Source of the DNA: Niastella sp. OAS944
Lineage (GTDB): Bacteria; Bacteroidota; Bacteroidia; Chitinophagales; Chitinophagaceae
DNA: 64,000 bases
Assembly: GCA_024809215.1 (NCBI GenBank)
Contig: JANUBW010000007.1
Location: 62,001-126,000 of the forward strand
Direction: 5' to 3'
The notes below the pieces were generated by a model. It saw only the letters and a list, made by a program, of their open reading frames with translations. It was not told the origin of the DNA and did not search any database. Below, piece after piece: positions 26,551-37,025 of this stretch. A program made the position numbers and the translations under genes. Positions within the stretch are counted from its first letter, which is position 1. Each line of letters starts with the position of its first letter.

Positions 26551-28856
26551 TTTTGAATGAATACAATTTTGGTGACCTGTTTTTCCTGGTGGTTTTCGTC
26601 GCTTATAAACACCAGGTATATGCCGGTTGATATAGTTTGGCCTTTATAATTTTTCCCATTCCAGATGGCCTGACTGCCCAGTGCCTTTGTTTGGTATACA
26701 AGGCGGCCATTCAATTCGGTGATCTTTACAATGGCATTATTGGCAACACCACGAATGGCAATAGAACCATTATAACCAGGCGGTACAGGATTAGGAAAAA
26801 CCAATACGTCGCTTTGTGTTTCTTTTGTTTCGGTAGCTGTACTGCGAAATGAACAAATGCCTTTAGCTGTCGCAAAAAATACCTCACCGGTTTTTCCGTC
26901 AATAGCTATTTGCTTTACATCATTGTTCAATAACGCACTGTTGCTTTCGGTAAACCGGTAAATGGTTTTTTCGGCATCGGGGCTTATAAGCCATACGCCA
27001 TTTTTTGTTCCTACCCATTTTCTATCGGCGCCATCAATGGCAATAGTTTGTACATCTTCATTGCTGAACAAATATCCGGCAAAATTATCCTGCTGCACTA
27101 TGGGAAGAACCGCTTCGCACCCCTGGTTGGTAAAAACCTGGGTTGCGCATTGAATTACCCCAATGCCTTTGGCGGTGCCTACCCAAATAAAATTATTCTT
27201 ATCTTTTGTTATACAACGAACCAGGTTATCGGGCAGATTACCGTTTCCTTTACCGCTACGATATAATTTCCATTGATCGTCACCGGGATTGTCGATCGAT
27301 TGCCCGCTGTTAAAACAGGCCAGTCCGTTGTTTTTAGGTAGTATGATCCACTTTTGATTATTATCATCTATTACAATTTGCGAAACCCCTTGTTCGGTCA
27401 ATGCAAACGGAATAATAAAAGAACGCCAGTTGCCATCGGCTTTTTTTACATGTATGGGATCCGGCGCGCCATAGTTGGCTACCCATAGGTTATTGTCTGC
27501 GTCAAAAGCGAGGCCGCTTACCCGGTAGCTGTTTGGGCTAAAATAGGCTGGTTGTATGGTGGAATTTTGTTTGAAGATAGTGATGCTGTTATCTTTTTTT
27601 ATGTTGGCCAGCGCGCCCCCAAAAGAGCCAGCCCATACACTTTCATTGGTTGGGTCAATAGCAACGGATACCATATCGGGTAGTGAATCTAGTATAGGAA
27701 AGCGGACACCGTTATAATAACTCCAGGTATTATCGGTTAAGGAAAACAATCCGCTTCTATTATTAAGCGGTTCCCAGTTGGTGTTTACACTGCCTGCAGC
27801 CGCCCACAGGGTGTTGTGCATTATTTGCATGCTGCCGGTAATGGTCGATAATGGCGCATTGGGGGTTAACCGGTTAAAAACTGTACCACTGTAATTTGAC
27901 AAACCTGCTAATGTATCGGCGATCCAGTATTCGTTTTGAAATTGAACGGCTTGTTTAGGAGCGCGTGTTAATTGCGCATCCTGAATGATTTTGTCAATGG
28001 AGCCGGTTGCTGTTAAGGCAACAATACGGCCGGTGTTATTATTGGATTCGCTTAACAGAATGGTATTATTAGATACCGTACAATTTTTGATACTATTGCC
28101 ATCGCGGTAAAACAAATTCCAGCTGTTGCCCGATTGTAGCCACAGCGAATCATTTCTTAATGCCAGTATTTTGTTTTGGACCGATGCAAGCGATTGCACA
28201 TTTCCAGCAGGCAGTCCATTGGTGCCTGAGATCAATTGCCAGTTGCGAAAATCGGCCAGGTTTGTATTGTTCAAAGGCGCTTTTTTAATGCCTTCTTCAG
28301 TTGCAGCATATAACCAGGCGCCATCACTTGTAATGGCGTTTACGTTGATCTTTGTACCGCCGGTGCCAATGATGTAAGTGTCTTTAATTTCATACTTAAC
28401 GAGGTTGAGAACTACAATGCCTATACCTGTGGCCATAAACGCCAGTTGCTGGTTTATGAATATGGCATTAATGTTTTTATCACCTGCTATATTGGCATTT
28501 TTAAAAGCATTTATGTTAGTGATCTTGTCTTCAACCAACACGTCGATATTACTGTTGTTATAGCCAATTACAATACGATTGCCTGTTGGGTCGGCGGCAA
28601 TAGCATTGATACCGGTTTCGGCAAGTCCATTGGTTTTGCTCCACCGTTCAATACTGTTATCGGCGGGGTCAACTGAAAACAAGCTGTAAGGTGTAACGGC
28701 CCAAATTTCATCAGCTGTGTGGGTAACGCCGGTTACCTGTTGGTAGGGTAAATGATCGCGCCATTGACCAATTGGTTGCAGTTGCGCCTGCAACGCGAAC
28801 GGAAAAGCCAGTGCAAGGCTATAGAGGGCCAAAAACCGTTGAAGCATAGTTTTCAA
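26547..28856 (-). CDS. porZ: Type IX secretion system protein PorZ
   Basis: 769 residues: signal peptide (LALYSLALAFPFALQAQ), then two seven-bladed-type propeller regions made of repeated WAVTPYSLF-, WVGTAKGIG-, WVGTKNGVW-like blades (two-component-regulator propeller repeats), and a C-terminal T9SS sorting domain starting VFPNPVPPG and closing STGIYLVFISDENHQEKQVTKIVFIQK. This matches PorZ, the surface protein of the attachment complex that handles A-LPS for cargo anchoring. The N-terminal QWRDHLPYQQVTGVTH is also PorZ-like. First gene of the porZ-recO unit. Confidence 0.9.
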   Translation of the reverse strand: MKTMLQRFLALYSLALAFPFALQAQLQPIGQWRDHLPYQQVTGVTHTADEIWAVTPYSLFSVDPADNSIERWSKTNGLAETGINAIAADPTGNRIVIGYNNSNIDVLVEDKITNINAFKNANIAGDKNINAIFINQQLAFMATGIGIVVLNLVKYEIKDTYIIGTGGTKINVNAITSDGAWLYAATEEGIKKAPLNNTNLADFRNWQLISGTNGLPAGNVQSLASVQNKILALRNDSLWLQSGNSWNLFYRDGNSIKNCTVSNNTILLSESNNNTGRIVALTATGSIDKIIQDAQLTRAPKQAVQFQNEYWIADTLAGLSNYSGTVFNRLTPNAPLSTITGSMQIMHNTLWAAAGSVNTNWEPLNNRSGLFSLTDNTWSYYNGVRFPILDSLPDMVSVAIDPTNESVWAGSFGGALANIKKDNSITIFKQNSTIQPAYFSPNSYRVSGLAFDADNNLWVANYGAPDPIHVKKADGNWRSFIIPFALTEQGVSQIVIDDNNQKWIILPKNNGLACFNSGQSIDNPGDDQWKLYRSGKGNGNLPDNLVRCITKDKNNFIWVGTAKGIGVIQCATQVFTNQGCEAVLPIVQQDNFAGYLFSNEDVQTIAIDGADRKWVGTKNGVWLISPDAEKTIYRFTESNSALLNNDVKQIAIDGKTGEVFFATAKGICSFRSTATETKETQSDVLVFPNPVPPGYNGSIAIRGVANNAIVKITELNGRLVYQTKALGSQAIWNGKNYKGQTISTGIYLVFISDENHQEKQVTKIVFIQK

Positions 28857-29313
28857 AGGTAATTATATGTGGTTGAAATGGTAATATACAACTGGTGGGC
28901 CAATCTGCCGCCAGTTTACCCATCAAAGCACGTCAAATTGGCGAGGTGAATAAAATATGAGTTCATTAATACTAAACTGTGTTCAAAAACGTACTAAATG
29001 GCAGTTTTTTTTGCACTGGAACAAGGGGGCTTGCTGTGTTATGGGATTAAAAAATATTCTTAATTCATTGAAATTAAAAGTTGGTTAGCGACTTTTATTG
29101 GCGGCAAATAAACTTCCTTAATCCTGTTAAATTGAGTTTCTTTGCGCCACCTGTGCCCCTAAAGGGGGAAAGACACAAGATTCAAGGGCATGTAATAGAT
29201 CCTTGTGAATTTGGATTTTGTGATTTTCTTATTGGGACTTGTGATTTGGGATTTGGTATTTTTTATTTGGTTTTTGTGATTTGTTATTTGAGATTTAATA
29301 TACGCTATATCTT
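28857..29313. other. Divergent gap porZ/MMPL gene
   Basis: About 450 bases without a gene. 29045-29095 contains ATTCTTAATTCATTGAA and an AAAAGT/ACTTTT pair, sharing the word ATTCTTAATTCA with the palindrome array at 8252. 29200-29300 is T-rich low complexity of the type GATTTGGGATTTGG. A box-like TTTCTTTGCG at about 29138 lacks the required TA. No confident promoter. Confidence 0.4.
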
Positions 29314-31665
29314 ATGTGGGAAAAAATCGCCCGGTTTATTTTACGGTCTCGCTGGACACTGTTAATTATCTTATTGGCCTGTACTGTTGTAATGGGGTAT
29401 CATGCCTTCAAAGTACAGATGAGCTATGAGTTTACCAGAGCAATTCCAACCGATAACCCCAAGTACCAGGATTACCAGGCCTTCCGCCGCCAGTTTGGTG
29501 AAGACGGCAACCTGATGGCCATTGGTATTTCGACCGATAAATTTTTTCAGGCGCCCATTTTTAATGATTATGCCGCATTGGCAAAAGATATTAAGAATGT
29601 TACTGCAGTAGAAGATGTATTGAGTGTGCCCGCCGCCACCAACCTGGTAAAGGATACAACAAATGAAAAATTAAATGCTGTTCCTGTTTTTGTAAGCCGG
29701 CCGCTTGCACAGTCCGAGCTCGACAGCATGGCTAATATATTCTTAAGCCTGCCTTTTTACCAGGGGCTTATGTTCGATCCTGCCTCCCATTCATACTTAA
29801 TGGGCATACGTATCAATAAAGACGTATTGAACTCTAAAAAAAGAAATGAAGTAGTAGCGAAAATAGTTGGCCTGGCCGATGAGTTTGGCAAAAAGCATAA
29901 CCTCGAAATGCATTACAGCGGGTTGCCGTTAATACGCACTAACCTGGCCACCAAAGTAGCGGCTGAAATGCAATGGTTCTTGTTGGGTTCTATCATTCTT
30001 TCTGCTATCATATTATTGATCTTCTTTCGCAGTATAAGTGCTACAGCCATTTCTCTGGCGGTGGTTATTATAGGTGTGATCTGGTGTATGGGAACCATTG
30101 AGTGGCTGGGGTATAAGATCACCCTGCTTACCGGGGTAATTCCTCCATTGATTGTAGTAATAGGTATTCCCAATTGTATTTACTTCCTCAACAAATATCA
30201 TACAGCGTATAACGATATAAATGGCCAGGTTTTCACCAATGAAAGCAGAAAGCGGGTGGCCTTAACAGCCATGATAAGCCGCATGGGTATTGTGACCTTG
30301 TTCTGTAACATTGCCGCCGCCATTGGTTTTGCCGTGTTTGGGTTAACCAAAAGCGAAATATTAAAAGAGTTTGGTGTTGTGGCCGGTATAAATATTATGG
30401 CCCTGTTCTTTATCTCCATTTTGTTAATACCTCCTGTGCTGAGCTTTTTGCCTGATCCTAAGAAAAGGCATACCCGTTACCTGGAGAACAAATGGTTGCT
30501 GGCGATACTCGATAATCTTGAACGCTGGTCATCACATCACAAAAAACTGATTTACGGTGTAACTATTATAATACTAATAGCATCTGTAGCGGGTATGTTT
30601 AAGTTGAAGTCGGTAGGTTTTATTGTAGATGACCTTCCAAAAACCGATAAAATATACAAAGACCTTAAATACTTCGAGCAGCACTTCAAAGGAGTAATGC
30701 CGTTGGAAATAGTGATCGATACAAAACAGAAACAAGGCTTGCGGCGAAACCCTGTACAAACATTTGCCCGTATTGATTCATTATCACAGTTTATTACTGC
30801 ACAGCCTGAAATGGCAAGGCCCCTTTCGATCGTTGAAGGGTTGAAGTTCGCCCGCCAGGCCTATTATAATGGTGATAGCAGCGCTTATAGGGTGCCCAAT
30901 GAAGGTGATCTGCTCTTTTTGTCGCAATACCTTAGTAGTAAAGGATCGGCAGACAGCAGCGGTAAGGCGAACAACTTTACCCGCGTTGTGAGTTCCTTTA
31001 TGGATAGTAACCGCAGGCAGGCACGTATAAGCGTTAGCATGGCCGATGTAGGCAGTAAACGTTTACCAGAACTCATAAGCAATATTGAACACCGCAGCAG
31101 CCAGCTATTCGACACGGCTAAATACCATGTTACATTTACTGGCACCAGTATAACATTCCTCGAAGGAAGTGCATTTATTATAAATGGTTTGAAGGAAAGC
31201 ATCATGTGGGCGTTCCTGTTAATTGCCCTTTGTATGCTGTACCTGTTCAGATCATTTAAAATATTGATATGTTCGCTGATCCCAAATATTATTCCGTTGA
31301 TCATTACGGCGGGGGTTATGGGCTGGACGGGCGTAGCCATAAAACCATCGACTGTACTGGTATTTTCTGTGGCGTTGGGTATTGCAATTGATATAACAAT
31401 AAGATTCCTAGTAAATTACAGGCAAGAACTTTCGCTGAAGAGTAAAAAAACTACACATGAGCTGATCATTGATACCATTCACAAAACAGGTATTAGTATC
31501 ATCTATACTTCACTGGTACTCATTGCAGGTTTTGTGATCTTCTGCTTCAGCAGTTTTGGCGGAACACAGGCTATTGGTTGGCTTACATCGCTTACTCTCG
31601 TGCTGGCAACGCTTACCAATCTGATATTTTTACCGGCATTATTATTAACGCTGATTAAAAAATAA
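29314..31665 (+). CDS. MMPL/RND-superfamily exporter
   Basis: 783 residues with the two-fold RND layout: membrane helix near the N-terminus (TLLIILLACTVVMGYHAF), a large periplasmic loop, five helices (about residues 215-375), a second periplasmic loop, and a closing group of helices from about 620 on (MWAFLLIALCMLYLFRS; LIPLIITAGVMGWTGV; VLVFSVALGIAIDITIRFLV). The GIAIDITIRF stretch carries the acidic residue of the proton-relay helix. Such proteins export lipids or hydrophobic compounds; no membrane-fusion or outer-membrane partner is adjacent, so the substrate is unknown. Confidence 0.88.
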   Translation: MWEKIARFILRSRWTLLIILLACTVVMGYHAFKVQMSYEFTRAIPTDNPKYQDYQAFRRQFGEDGNLMAIGISTDKFFQAPIFNDYAALAKDIKNVTAVEDVLSVPAATNLVKDTTNEKLNAVPVFVSRPLAQSELDSMANIFLSLPFYQGLMFDPASHSYLMGIRINKDVLNSKKRNEVVAKIVGLADEFGKKHNLEMHYSGLPLIRTNLATKVAAEMQWFLLGSIILSAIILLIFFRSISATAISLAVVIIGVIWCMGTIEWLGYKITLLTGVIPPLIVVIGIPNCIYFLNKYHTAYNDINGQVFTNESRKRVALTAMISRMGIVTLFCNIAAAIGFAVFGLTKSEILKEFGVVAGINIMALFFISILLIPPVLSFLPDPKKRHTRYLENKWLLAILDNLERWSSHHKKLIYGVTIIILIASVAGMFKLKSVGFIVDDLPKTDKIYKDLKYFEQHFKGVMPLEIVIDTKQKQGLRRNPVQTFARIDSLSQFITAQPEMARPLSIVEGLKFARQAYYNGDSSAYRVPNEGDLLFLSQYLSSKGSADSSGKANNFTRVVSSFMDSNRRQARISVSMADVGSKRLPELISNIEHRSSQLFDTAKYHVTFTGTSITFLEGSAFIINGLKESIMWAFLLIALCMLYLFRSFKILICSLIPNIIPLIITAGVMGWTGVAIKPSTVLVFSVALGIAIDITIRFLVNYRQELSLKSKKTTHELIIDTIHKTGISIIYTSLVLIAGFVIFCFSSFGGTQAIGWLTSLTLVLATLTNLIFLPALLLTLIKK

Positions 31666-31749
31666 GTGTTTTTTTGAAAATTTTTAACTGTGAATATCCT
31701 TTTTAGTTAAATTTAGTGCTGATACTAACTTCTAAAAAGAATTTTACAC

Positions 31750-34700
31750 ATGAGAAAATTGCTATTACTGCTACTTGCAGTGGGCATATGCGTGTCCCAT
31801 CTGTATGCACAAACACGTTCCATCGTAGGCAAAGTAACCACTGCCGATGGTTCACCACTTCCAAATGCTTCCATAATTATTAAAGGTACCAGTTACGGTA
31901 CCACTACCAAAGCCGATGGAACTTATTCCATGAGTGTTCCTCAAGGGTCAAAAGTTCTAACAATCTCTGCAATAGGCATGGGCGAGATAGAGATCAATAT
32001 TGGTAACAAAGGGGTAATTAATGTAACTCTTGAGTCTACCGATAAAAATCTGGCCGAAGTTGTAGTAGTTGGTTATGGTACACAAAAGCGTAAAGAAGTT
32101 ACAGGTAATATCTCTACTGTAAAGGGAGCAGATGTTTCTCAAAAGCCTGTACAAAGTTTTGAGTCGGCACTGGCTGGTAAAGCAGCGGGCGTTCAAATTA
32201 CGGTACCCAACGGTGTTGTAAATAACCCGCCGGTTTTCCGCATCAGGGGAACCAACTCTATTTCGCTGAGCTCTTATCCTTTAATTGTAATTGATGGTAT
32301 CCCTGCTTATACGGGTGATCAGGGTGCTACCAGCGCTCCTGCAAACCCGCTGGCAAGCATTAACCCAAGCGATATTGAAAGCATCGACATTGCGAAGGAT
32401 GCAGCAGCTGCAGCCATTTATGGTAGCCGCGCTTCAAACGGTGTAGTATTCATTACCACCAAAAAAGGTAAATCGGGCCGTGCAAAAGTTAATTATGATG
32501 TATGGGCAGGTTTTTCAAAAGCTACCAGGTTACCTGAGGTTTTAAATGCAGAACAATACGTTGATTTCAAAAATATGTCGCTCGAAAACCTGAGAGCACT
32601 TAGTCCTGCTACTACAGGAAAGTTCATCGTTCCCAAAAGGCCCAAATTTCCAGGTAGTCTCGATAGCGAATTTATCAATACCAATTGGTACGATGAAGTG
32701 TATCGCCAGGGGTTTTCACATAGTAATAGCATAAACATCTCTGGTGGTAATGAGGGTACTACTTATTATCTTTCTGCCGGTTATACCAGCCAACAGGGTA
32801 TTCTTAAAAAGAACGATTTTACGCGGGCCAATATGTTGGCTAATGTTGATAGCAGGGTTACCAAATGGTTAAGTGTGGGTGGTAAGGTATCATATTCAAA
32901 TGAAAAGAACAGGATCGCCGGAACTTCCGGTTCATTACCTGGTGAAGCATTTAACTCGTCTGGTGCTGCACGTTTGGCTTTAGGGCTTCCGCCCAATATT
33001 TCCCCATATAATCTTAATCTTGATGGCAATTATAATCTTGCATCTGGCACTGCCATTGGCGGCCAGGGTAGCCTTGTAAACGGTTCCAACCCATATACTT
33101 TCAACAATGTTACCTTTTTGTTAGACAAGAACCGTTCTAACAACGAAGCCAATCACCTGCAGTCGAACGTATATGTACAGGTGAAGCCGCTTAGCTGGAT
33201 AACATTAAGAACTGTATATGGTGTTGATAATTTACTGGTTGATAATGATGTTTATCTTAACCCATATCATGGTGATGGTACTTCTGCAGGTAGTGGCCCG
33301 GGTGGTGGCGCTACCGGTTCTTATTCGAAACAAAAGACCTGGTTGTGGACCAACACCGCTCAATTTGACTATACACTTGCCGATTTACATAACTTTAGCC
33401 TGTTGGTGGGTAATGAGCAGCAACGGCGTACAAACGAAGGCGTTGGTATAAATCGTAGAACATTGTCTGATTCAGCTTATACTGTTATTCAGGCCGGGTT
33501 TACTACCAATAATACTTCAGGCATGGCCCTCTCTGAGAATTACCTGCTCTCAAGCTTTGGCCGTTTAAATTATAACTTTAATAAGAAATATTTTATCAGC
33601 GCCAACCTGCGTCAGGATGAATATTCAGCCTTGGGTGAGAAAAAAGGTACCTTCTATGGATTTTCTGGCGGTTGGGAAATTGCCAACGAATCATTCTGGA
33701 ATTCGATCGGTGCTGACCAGGTATTCAGCAGCTTCAGATTACGTGGCAGCTATGGTAAAGTAGGTAACATAGGTGGTATGGAGGATTTTGCTACTTATAC
33801 CACTTACGCTTCTGGCCTTTATGGTGGAAACCCCACCCTGTATTATTATACAGTAGGGAACAAGAAAATAGGTTGGGAAACAAGTACAAAAACAGATGTG
33901 GGTGTAGTTTTTGGTTTGCTTAATGATCGCATAACAACTGAAATTACTTACTATAAAAACAACATCGATAACCTGTTGTTAAGAGTTCCCAGTGCTCCTT
34001 CTGTAGGTATGCCTAACCCAACCGACGGTAACAGGAACAGCGTATTGCTTAACGTAGGTAAAATGTATAACCAGGGTATTGAGTTTATGACCGATGCCCG
34101 GGTGATAGAGAATGGAGATTTTAGCTGGAACACTACTTTCAATCTTTCTTACAACAAAAATATGGTAACAGCACTGGCCGACGGTTTAACTGAAGTGCAA
34201 ACCGTTACCAGTGGTCTTGAAACCGTTAACAGAACAGTGGTGGGCAAAAGCGTTGGTTATTTATGGGTAGTTCCTACTGCCGGAGTTGACCCAGCCAGTG
34301 GAAGAAGGATCTTTATAAATTCTGCCGGACAGCAGATCCTTTTCCAACATGTAGCACCTACTGGTCAAACCCAATTCATGACTGCCGATGGTAAGCCCTA
34401 CGTGAAAGATGGTTTTGAGGGAAAGATCAACCAGGCAGATGATGGCGTATCGTATAAAAATGTTGTACCCAAATTTGTTGGTGGCTGGACTAACAATGTT
34501 AGTTATAAGAACTTCGACCTGAATGTGCTGTTTACTTACCAGTTGGGTTATTATATTTATTATGGTACAAATGCAGGTTTACACGACATGCGTTTCTGGA
34601 ATAACTCGACAGATGTATTAACTGACACCTGGCAAAAACCTGGCGATAATTCTAAATATGCCAAACCAGTATATGGCGATAATACCTCCAATGGATCGGC

Positions 34701-34974
34701 CATGCCTATGGATATTAATGTATTCAAAGGTGATTTTGTGAAACTGAGAACTGTGCAGTTAGGTTATAGCCTGCCTAAGAGTTTGCTGAACAAGATCCAG
34801 CTTAGCCGTGCCAGATTTTATGTAGCTGGTCAGAACCTCGCTATTATCACTAAGTATCCCGGACCTGATCCCGAAGTATCATCAAACGGTAACACCGGTT
34901 CTTCTTTTGGTGTAGACAGAAATACGCTTGGAAATGGCCGCACCATTACTGTAGGACTAAATGTTGGCTTCTAA
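31750..34974 (+). CDS. SusC/RagA-type TonB-dependent transporter 1
   Basis: 1074-residue outer-membrane transporter. Signal peptide (RKLLLLLLAVGICVSHLYAQ), a carboxypeptidase-regulatory-like beta domain (SIVGKVTTADGSPLPNASI...GTSYGTTTKADGTYSM), TonB box region VVVVGYGTQKRKEVTG, plug with FRIRGTNSISLSSYPLIVIDG and SDIESIDIAKDAAAAAIYGSRASNGVV, then the barrel ending TITVGLNVGF. Imports an oligomeric nutrient with the SusD partner encoded 32 bases downstream. A weak box TAAATTTA at 31708-31715 could be its promoter. No glycosidase or peptidase nearby names the substrate. Confidence 0.96.
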   Translation: MRKLLLLLLAVGICVSHLYAQTRSIVGKVTTADGSPLPNASIIIKGTSYGTTTKADGTYSMSVPQGSKVLTISAIGMGEIEINIGNKGVINVTLESTDKNLAEVVVVGYGTQKRKEVTGNISTVKGADVSQKPVQSFESALAGKAAGVQITVPNGVVNNPPVFRIRGTNSISLSSYPLIVIDGIPAYTGDQGATSAPANPLASINPSDIESIDIAKDAAAAAIYGSRASNGVVFITTKKGKSGRAKVNYDVWAGFSKATRLPEVLNAEQYVDFKNMSLENLRALSPATTGKFIVPKRPKFPGSLDSEFINTNWYDEVYRQGFSHSNSINISGGNEGTTYYLSAGYTSQQGILKKNDFTRANMLANVDSRVTKWLSVGGKVSYSNEKNRIAGTSGSLPGEAFNSSGAARLALGLPPNISPYNLNLDGNYNLASGTAIGGQGSLVNGSNPYTFNNVTFLLDKNRSNNEANHLQSNVYVQVKPLSWITLRTVYGVDNLLVDNDVYLNPYHGDGTSAGSGPGGGATGSYSKQKTWLWTNTAQFDYTLADLHNFSLLVGNEQQRRTNEGVGINRRTLSDSAYTVIQAGFTTNNTSGMALSENYLLSSFGRLNYNFNKKYFISANLRQDEYSALGEKKGTFYGFSGGWEIANESFWNSIGADQVFSSFRLRGSYGKVGNIGGMEDFATYTTYASGLYGGNPTLYYYTVGNKKIGWETSTKTDVGVVFGLLNDRITTEITYYKNNIDNLLLRVPSAPSVGMPNPTDGNRNSVLLNVGKMYNQGIEFMTDARVIENGDFSWNTTFNLSYNKNMVTALADGLTEVQTVTSGLETVNRTVVGKSVGYLWVVPTAGVDPASGRRIFINSAGQQILFQHVAPTGQTQFMTADGKPYVKDGFEGKINQADDGVSYKNVVPKFVGGWTNNVSYKNFDLNVLFTYQLGYYIYYGTNAGLHDMRFWNNSTDVLTDTWQKPGDNSKYAKPVYGDNTSNGSAMPMDINVFKGDFVKLRTVQLGYSLPKSLLNKIQLSRARFYVAGQNLAIITKYPGPDPEVSSNGNTGSSFGVDRNTLGNGRTITVGLNVGF

Positions 34975-35006
34975 CCTGATTACTCAACCTAAAAAAGAGA
35001 AAAACA

Positions 35007-36488
35007 ATGAAACTTAAGTTAATATATACATTTAGCATAGTGGGCATGTTAACGGCTTTGTCTGCCTGCCATCGTGATTACCTGGATCCTGCCCCTCAAA
35101 GCCAGCTATTCGATGCCAACGCATTTTCATCTGCAGCGAGAATTGCCAACCAGATGCCAGGCTTATATGCTACCTTAAAAAATGGCGGTTTTTATGGCGG
35201 GCGTTTTATTGTATATGGTGATATTCGTGGTGAGGATTTTATAGCACAAGACCCCAACCTGGTAACTAACTATGACGTTTGGATGCTAAGCCCTACCAAC
35301 TCAGCCACAGCCGTTAAAGGATTGTGGTTACAGGCCTACCAGGTGATCAATGCCTGTAATATGTTTATTGATGGTATGGATAGTGTTGGATTTAAAGTTG
35401 TTGATTCAACTACAGGAAACCGTTACATAGGCGAAGCTAAGCTTCTGAGAGCAATCTCTTATTATAGCTTATTGCAGTTTTATGCCCGCCCCTATGCTGA
35501 TGGCAATGGCTCTAAGCTGGGCGTGCCTTTAAGGTTAAAGGGCATAAAAGTCACGGGTTCATCAGATATGGCAAGAAGTACGGTAGCGCAGGTATATACG
35601 CAGATCTTATCTGATCTGGATTTTGCTGAAGCCAATCTGCCACTTAATTATCATGCCACCGCTTCCAACGCAGCAAACGTTACCCGGGCACATCGCAATA
35701 CCGCTATCGCTTTTAAGACAAGAGTTTATTTAAGCATGCAGAAATATGATAAGGTTATTGAAGAGGCAAACAAAATAGTACCCACCAGTGGAACATTTAC
35801 TGCGAAAAGCGGAGTTGCAAACACGCTAAATACCAGTTATACTGGCCTGTTTACAGCGCCTTATACTACCGCGGAGTCTATTTTATCAATGCCCTTTACC
35901 ACTAACGCAGCTGATGCGCCGGGTACACAAAACGATTTGCGTAGCTATTTTTATGCGAATGCAAATGGTGTAGGGTCTATATATTCTTTGAATTCTTCAG
36001 CTATCCTGTCAGATCCGCTTTGGCTGAAAACCGATGCCAGAAGGACTTTGGTGGACACCTCGAAAGCCACTTCAAATTTGGGTAAGATCTATTTAAAAAA
36101 ATACCCTACCTCCACGCCTTCCGATTATAATATTGTGATACGCTGGGCGGAAGTATTGTTGAATTTAGCTGAAGCAAGAGTGCGTAGTACCGAAACAGTA
36201 GATCAACAGGCAATAGACCTGTTAAACGCCGTACACCGCAGATCAGATGCCCTTACTACGTTTACAGCAGCCAATTTTCCTGCGTATACAAACCTCGCCA
36301 ATACCATACTCACTGAGCGTCGTATCGAATTCCTCGGCGAAGGATTACGCAATAATGACCTTATGAGGTTATTACAAACCATTCCGGCTAAAGGGGTAGC
36401 TCCGGCGAAGGCTCCTAATGAAGATGGTTACATCTGGCCCGCTTCATCGGATGAAAAAGCATTGAATAAGTTGTGGCAAGACCAATAA
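35007..36488 (+). CDS. SusD/RagB-type lipoprotein 1
   Basis: 493 residues, lipobox LSAC with the lipidated cysteine near residue 20, surface lipoprotein acting as the lid of SusC 1. SusD features: YLDPAPQSQLFDANAF, GEAKLLRAISYYSLLQFY (TPR-type helix), RHRNTAIAFKTRVYLSMQKYDKVIEEAN-like segment, VIRWAEVLLNLAEARVR and LTERRIEFLGEGLRNNDLMR. Followed by a strong terminator, so susC1-susD1 form a closed operon. Confidence 0.95.
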   Translation: MKLKLIYTFSIVGMLTALSACHRDYLDPAPQSQLFDANAFSSAARIANQMPGLYATLKNGGFYGGRFIVYGDIRGEDFIAQDPNLVTNYDVWMLSPTNSATAVKGLWLQAYQVINACNMFIDGMDSVGFKVVDSTTGNRYIGEAKLLRAISYYSLLQFYARPYADGNGSKLGVPLRLKGIKVTGSSDMARSTVAQVYTQILSDLDFAEANLPLNYHATASNAANVTRAHRNTAIAFKTRVYLSMQKYDKVIEEANKIVPTSGTFTAKSGVANTLNTSYTGLFTAPYTTAESILSMPFTTNAADAPGTQNDLRSYFYANANGVGSIYSLNSSAILSDPLWLKTDARRTLVDTSKATSNLGKIYLKKYPTSTPSDYNIVIRWAEVLLNLAEARVRSTETVDQQAIDLLNAVHRRSDALTTFTAANFPAYTNLANTILTERRIEFLGEGLRNNDLMRLLQTIPAKGVAPAKAPNEDGYIWPASSDEKALNKLWQDQ

Positions 36489-36571
36489 AGATATTCCTGC
36501 GAAGACTACAAGAACAGATCCTGGACTGATGACCTGGACCTAAAACGGGGTCCACGATAGTAATGATCACG
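36489..36571. other. Short spacer before susD1 terminator
   Basis: Eighty bases with no recognisable feature between the SusD 1 stop and its terminator. Confidence 0.5.
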
Positions 36572-36605
36572 AGTCCTCCCGACACACCGGGAGGACTTTT
36601 TTATT
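36572..36605 (+). terminator. susCD-1 terminator
   Basis: AGTCCTCCCG/CGGGAGGACT arms (36572-36581/36588-36597) and a T-rich tail. Confidence 0.88.
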
Positions 36606-36789
36606 TTACGGCAAACACCAAAATGGAGCAATACAAAGGTGAAGCATATGCGGTGTGTTATTGCTTCTGATGAAAACGAAGCCCGTAATATTTCGCATGG
36701 TATTACTTATTCCACAAACTGAGATAAATGCCAGTCCCCCAATCAGGGAGCAGCAAAATGATGGCTATCAATAAAGTATGTTGATATAT

Positions 36790-36830
36790 TATATGCAAAG
36801 TCTGGCCGCCTGGCTGGACTTTTGCATATA
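36790..36830. repeat. Long hairpin in the susD1-susC2 gap
   Basis: TATATGCAAAGTC (36790-36802) pairs with GACTTTTGCATATA (36817-36830) with one bulged T; a GGC/GCC pair closes the loop. No T-run follows. The rest of 36606-37025 shows no gene, and no TAnnTTTG box was found before SusC 2. Confidence 0.6.
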
Positions 36831-37025
36831 TGGCTGTTTCTAATCTTATCTTGGTTTTCCTGATTTCTAGGGATTTATCGGCTTAATGCAGCATTCTACC
36901 GACTTTAATGGCCTATCATATTATCACTTTTTCCTATCATGTAAACCTACTCCGCACTAATCCGCGCTCCCGTAATCCGCATTATTGAATGTTTTCATTG
37001 TTGTCTGAACCAAAAAATGTAAGAG

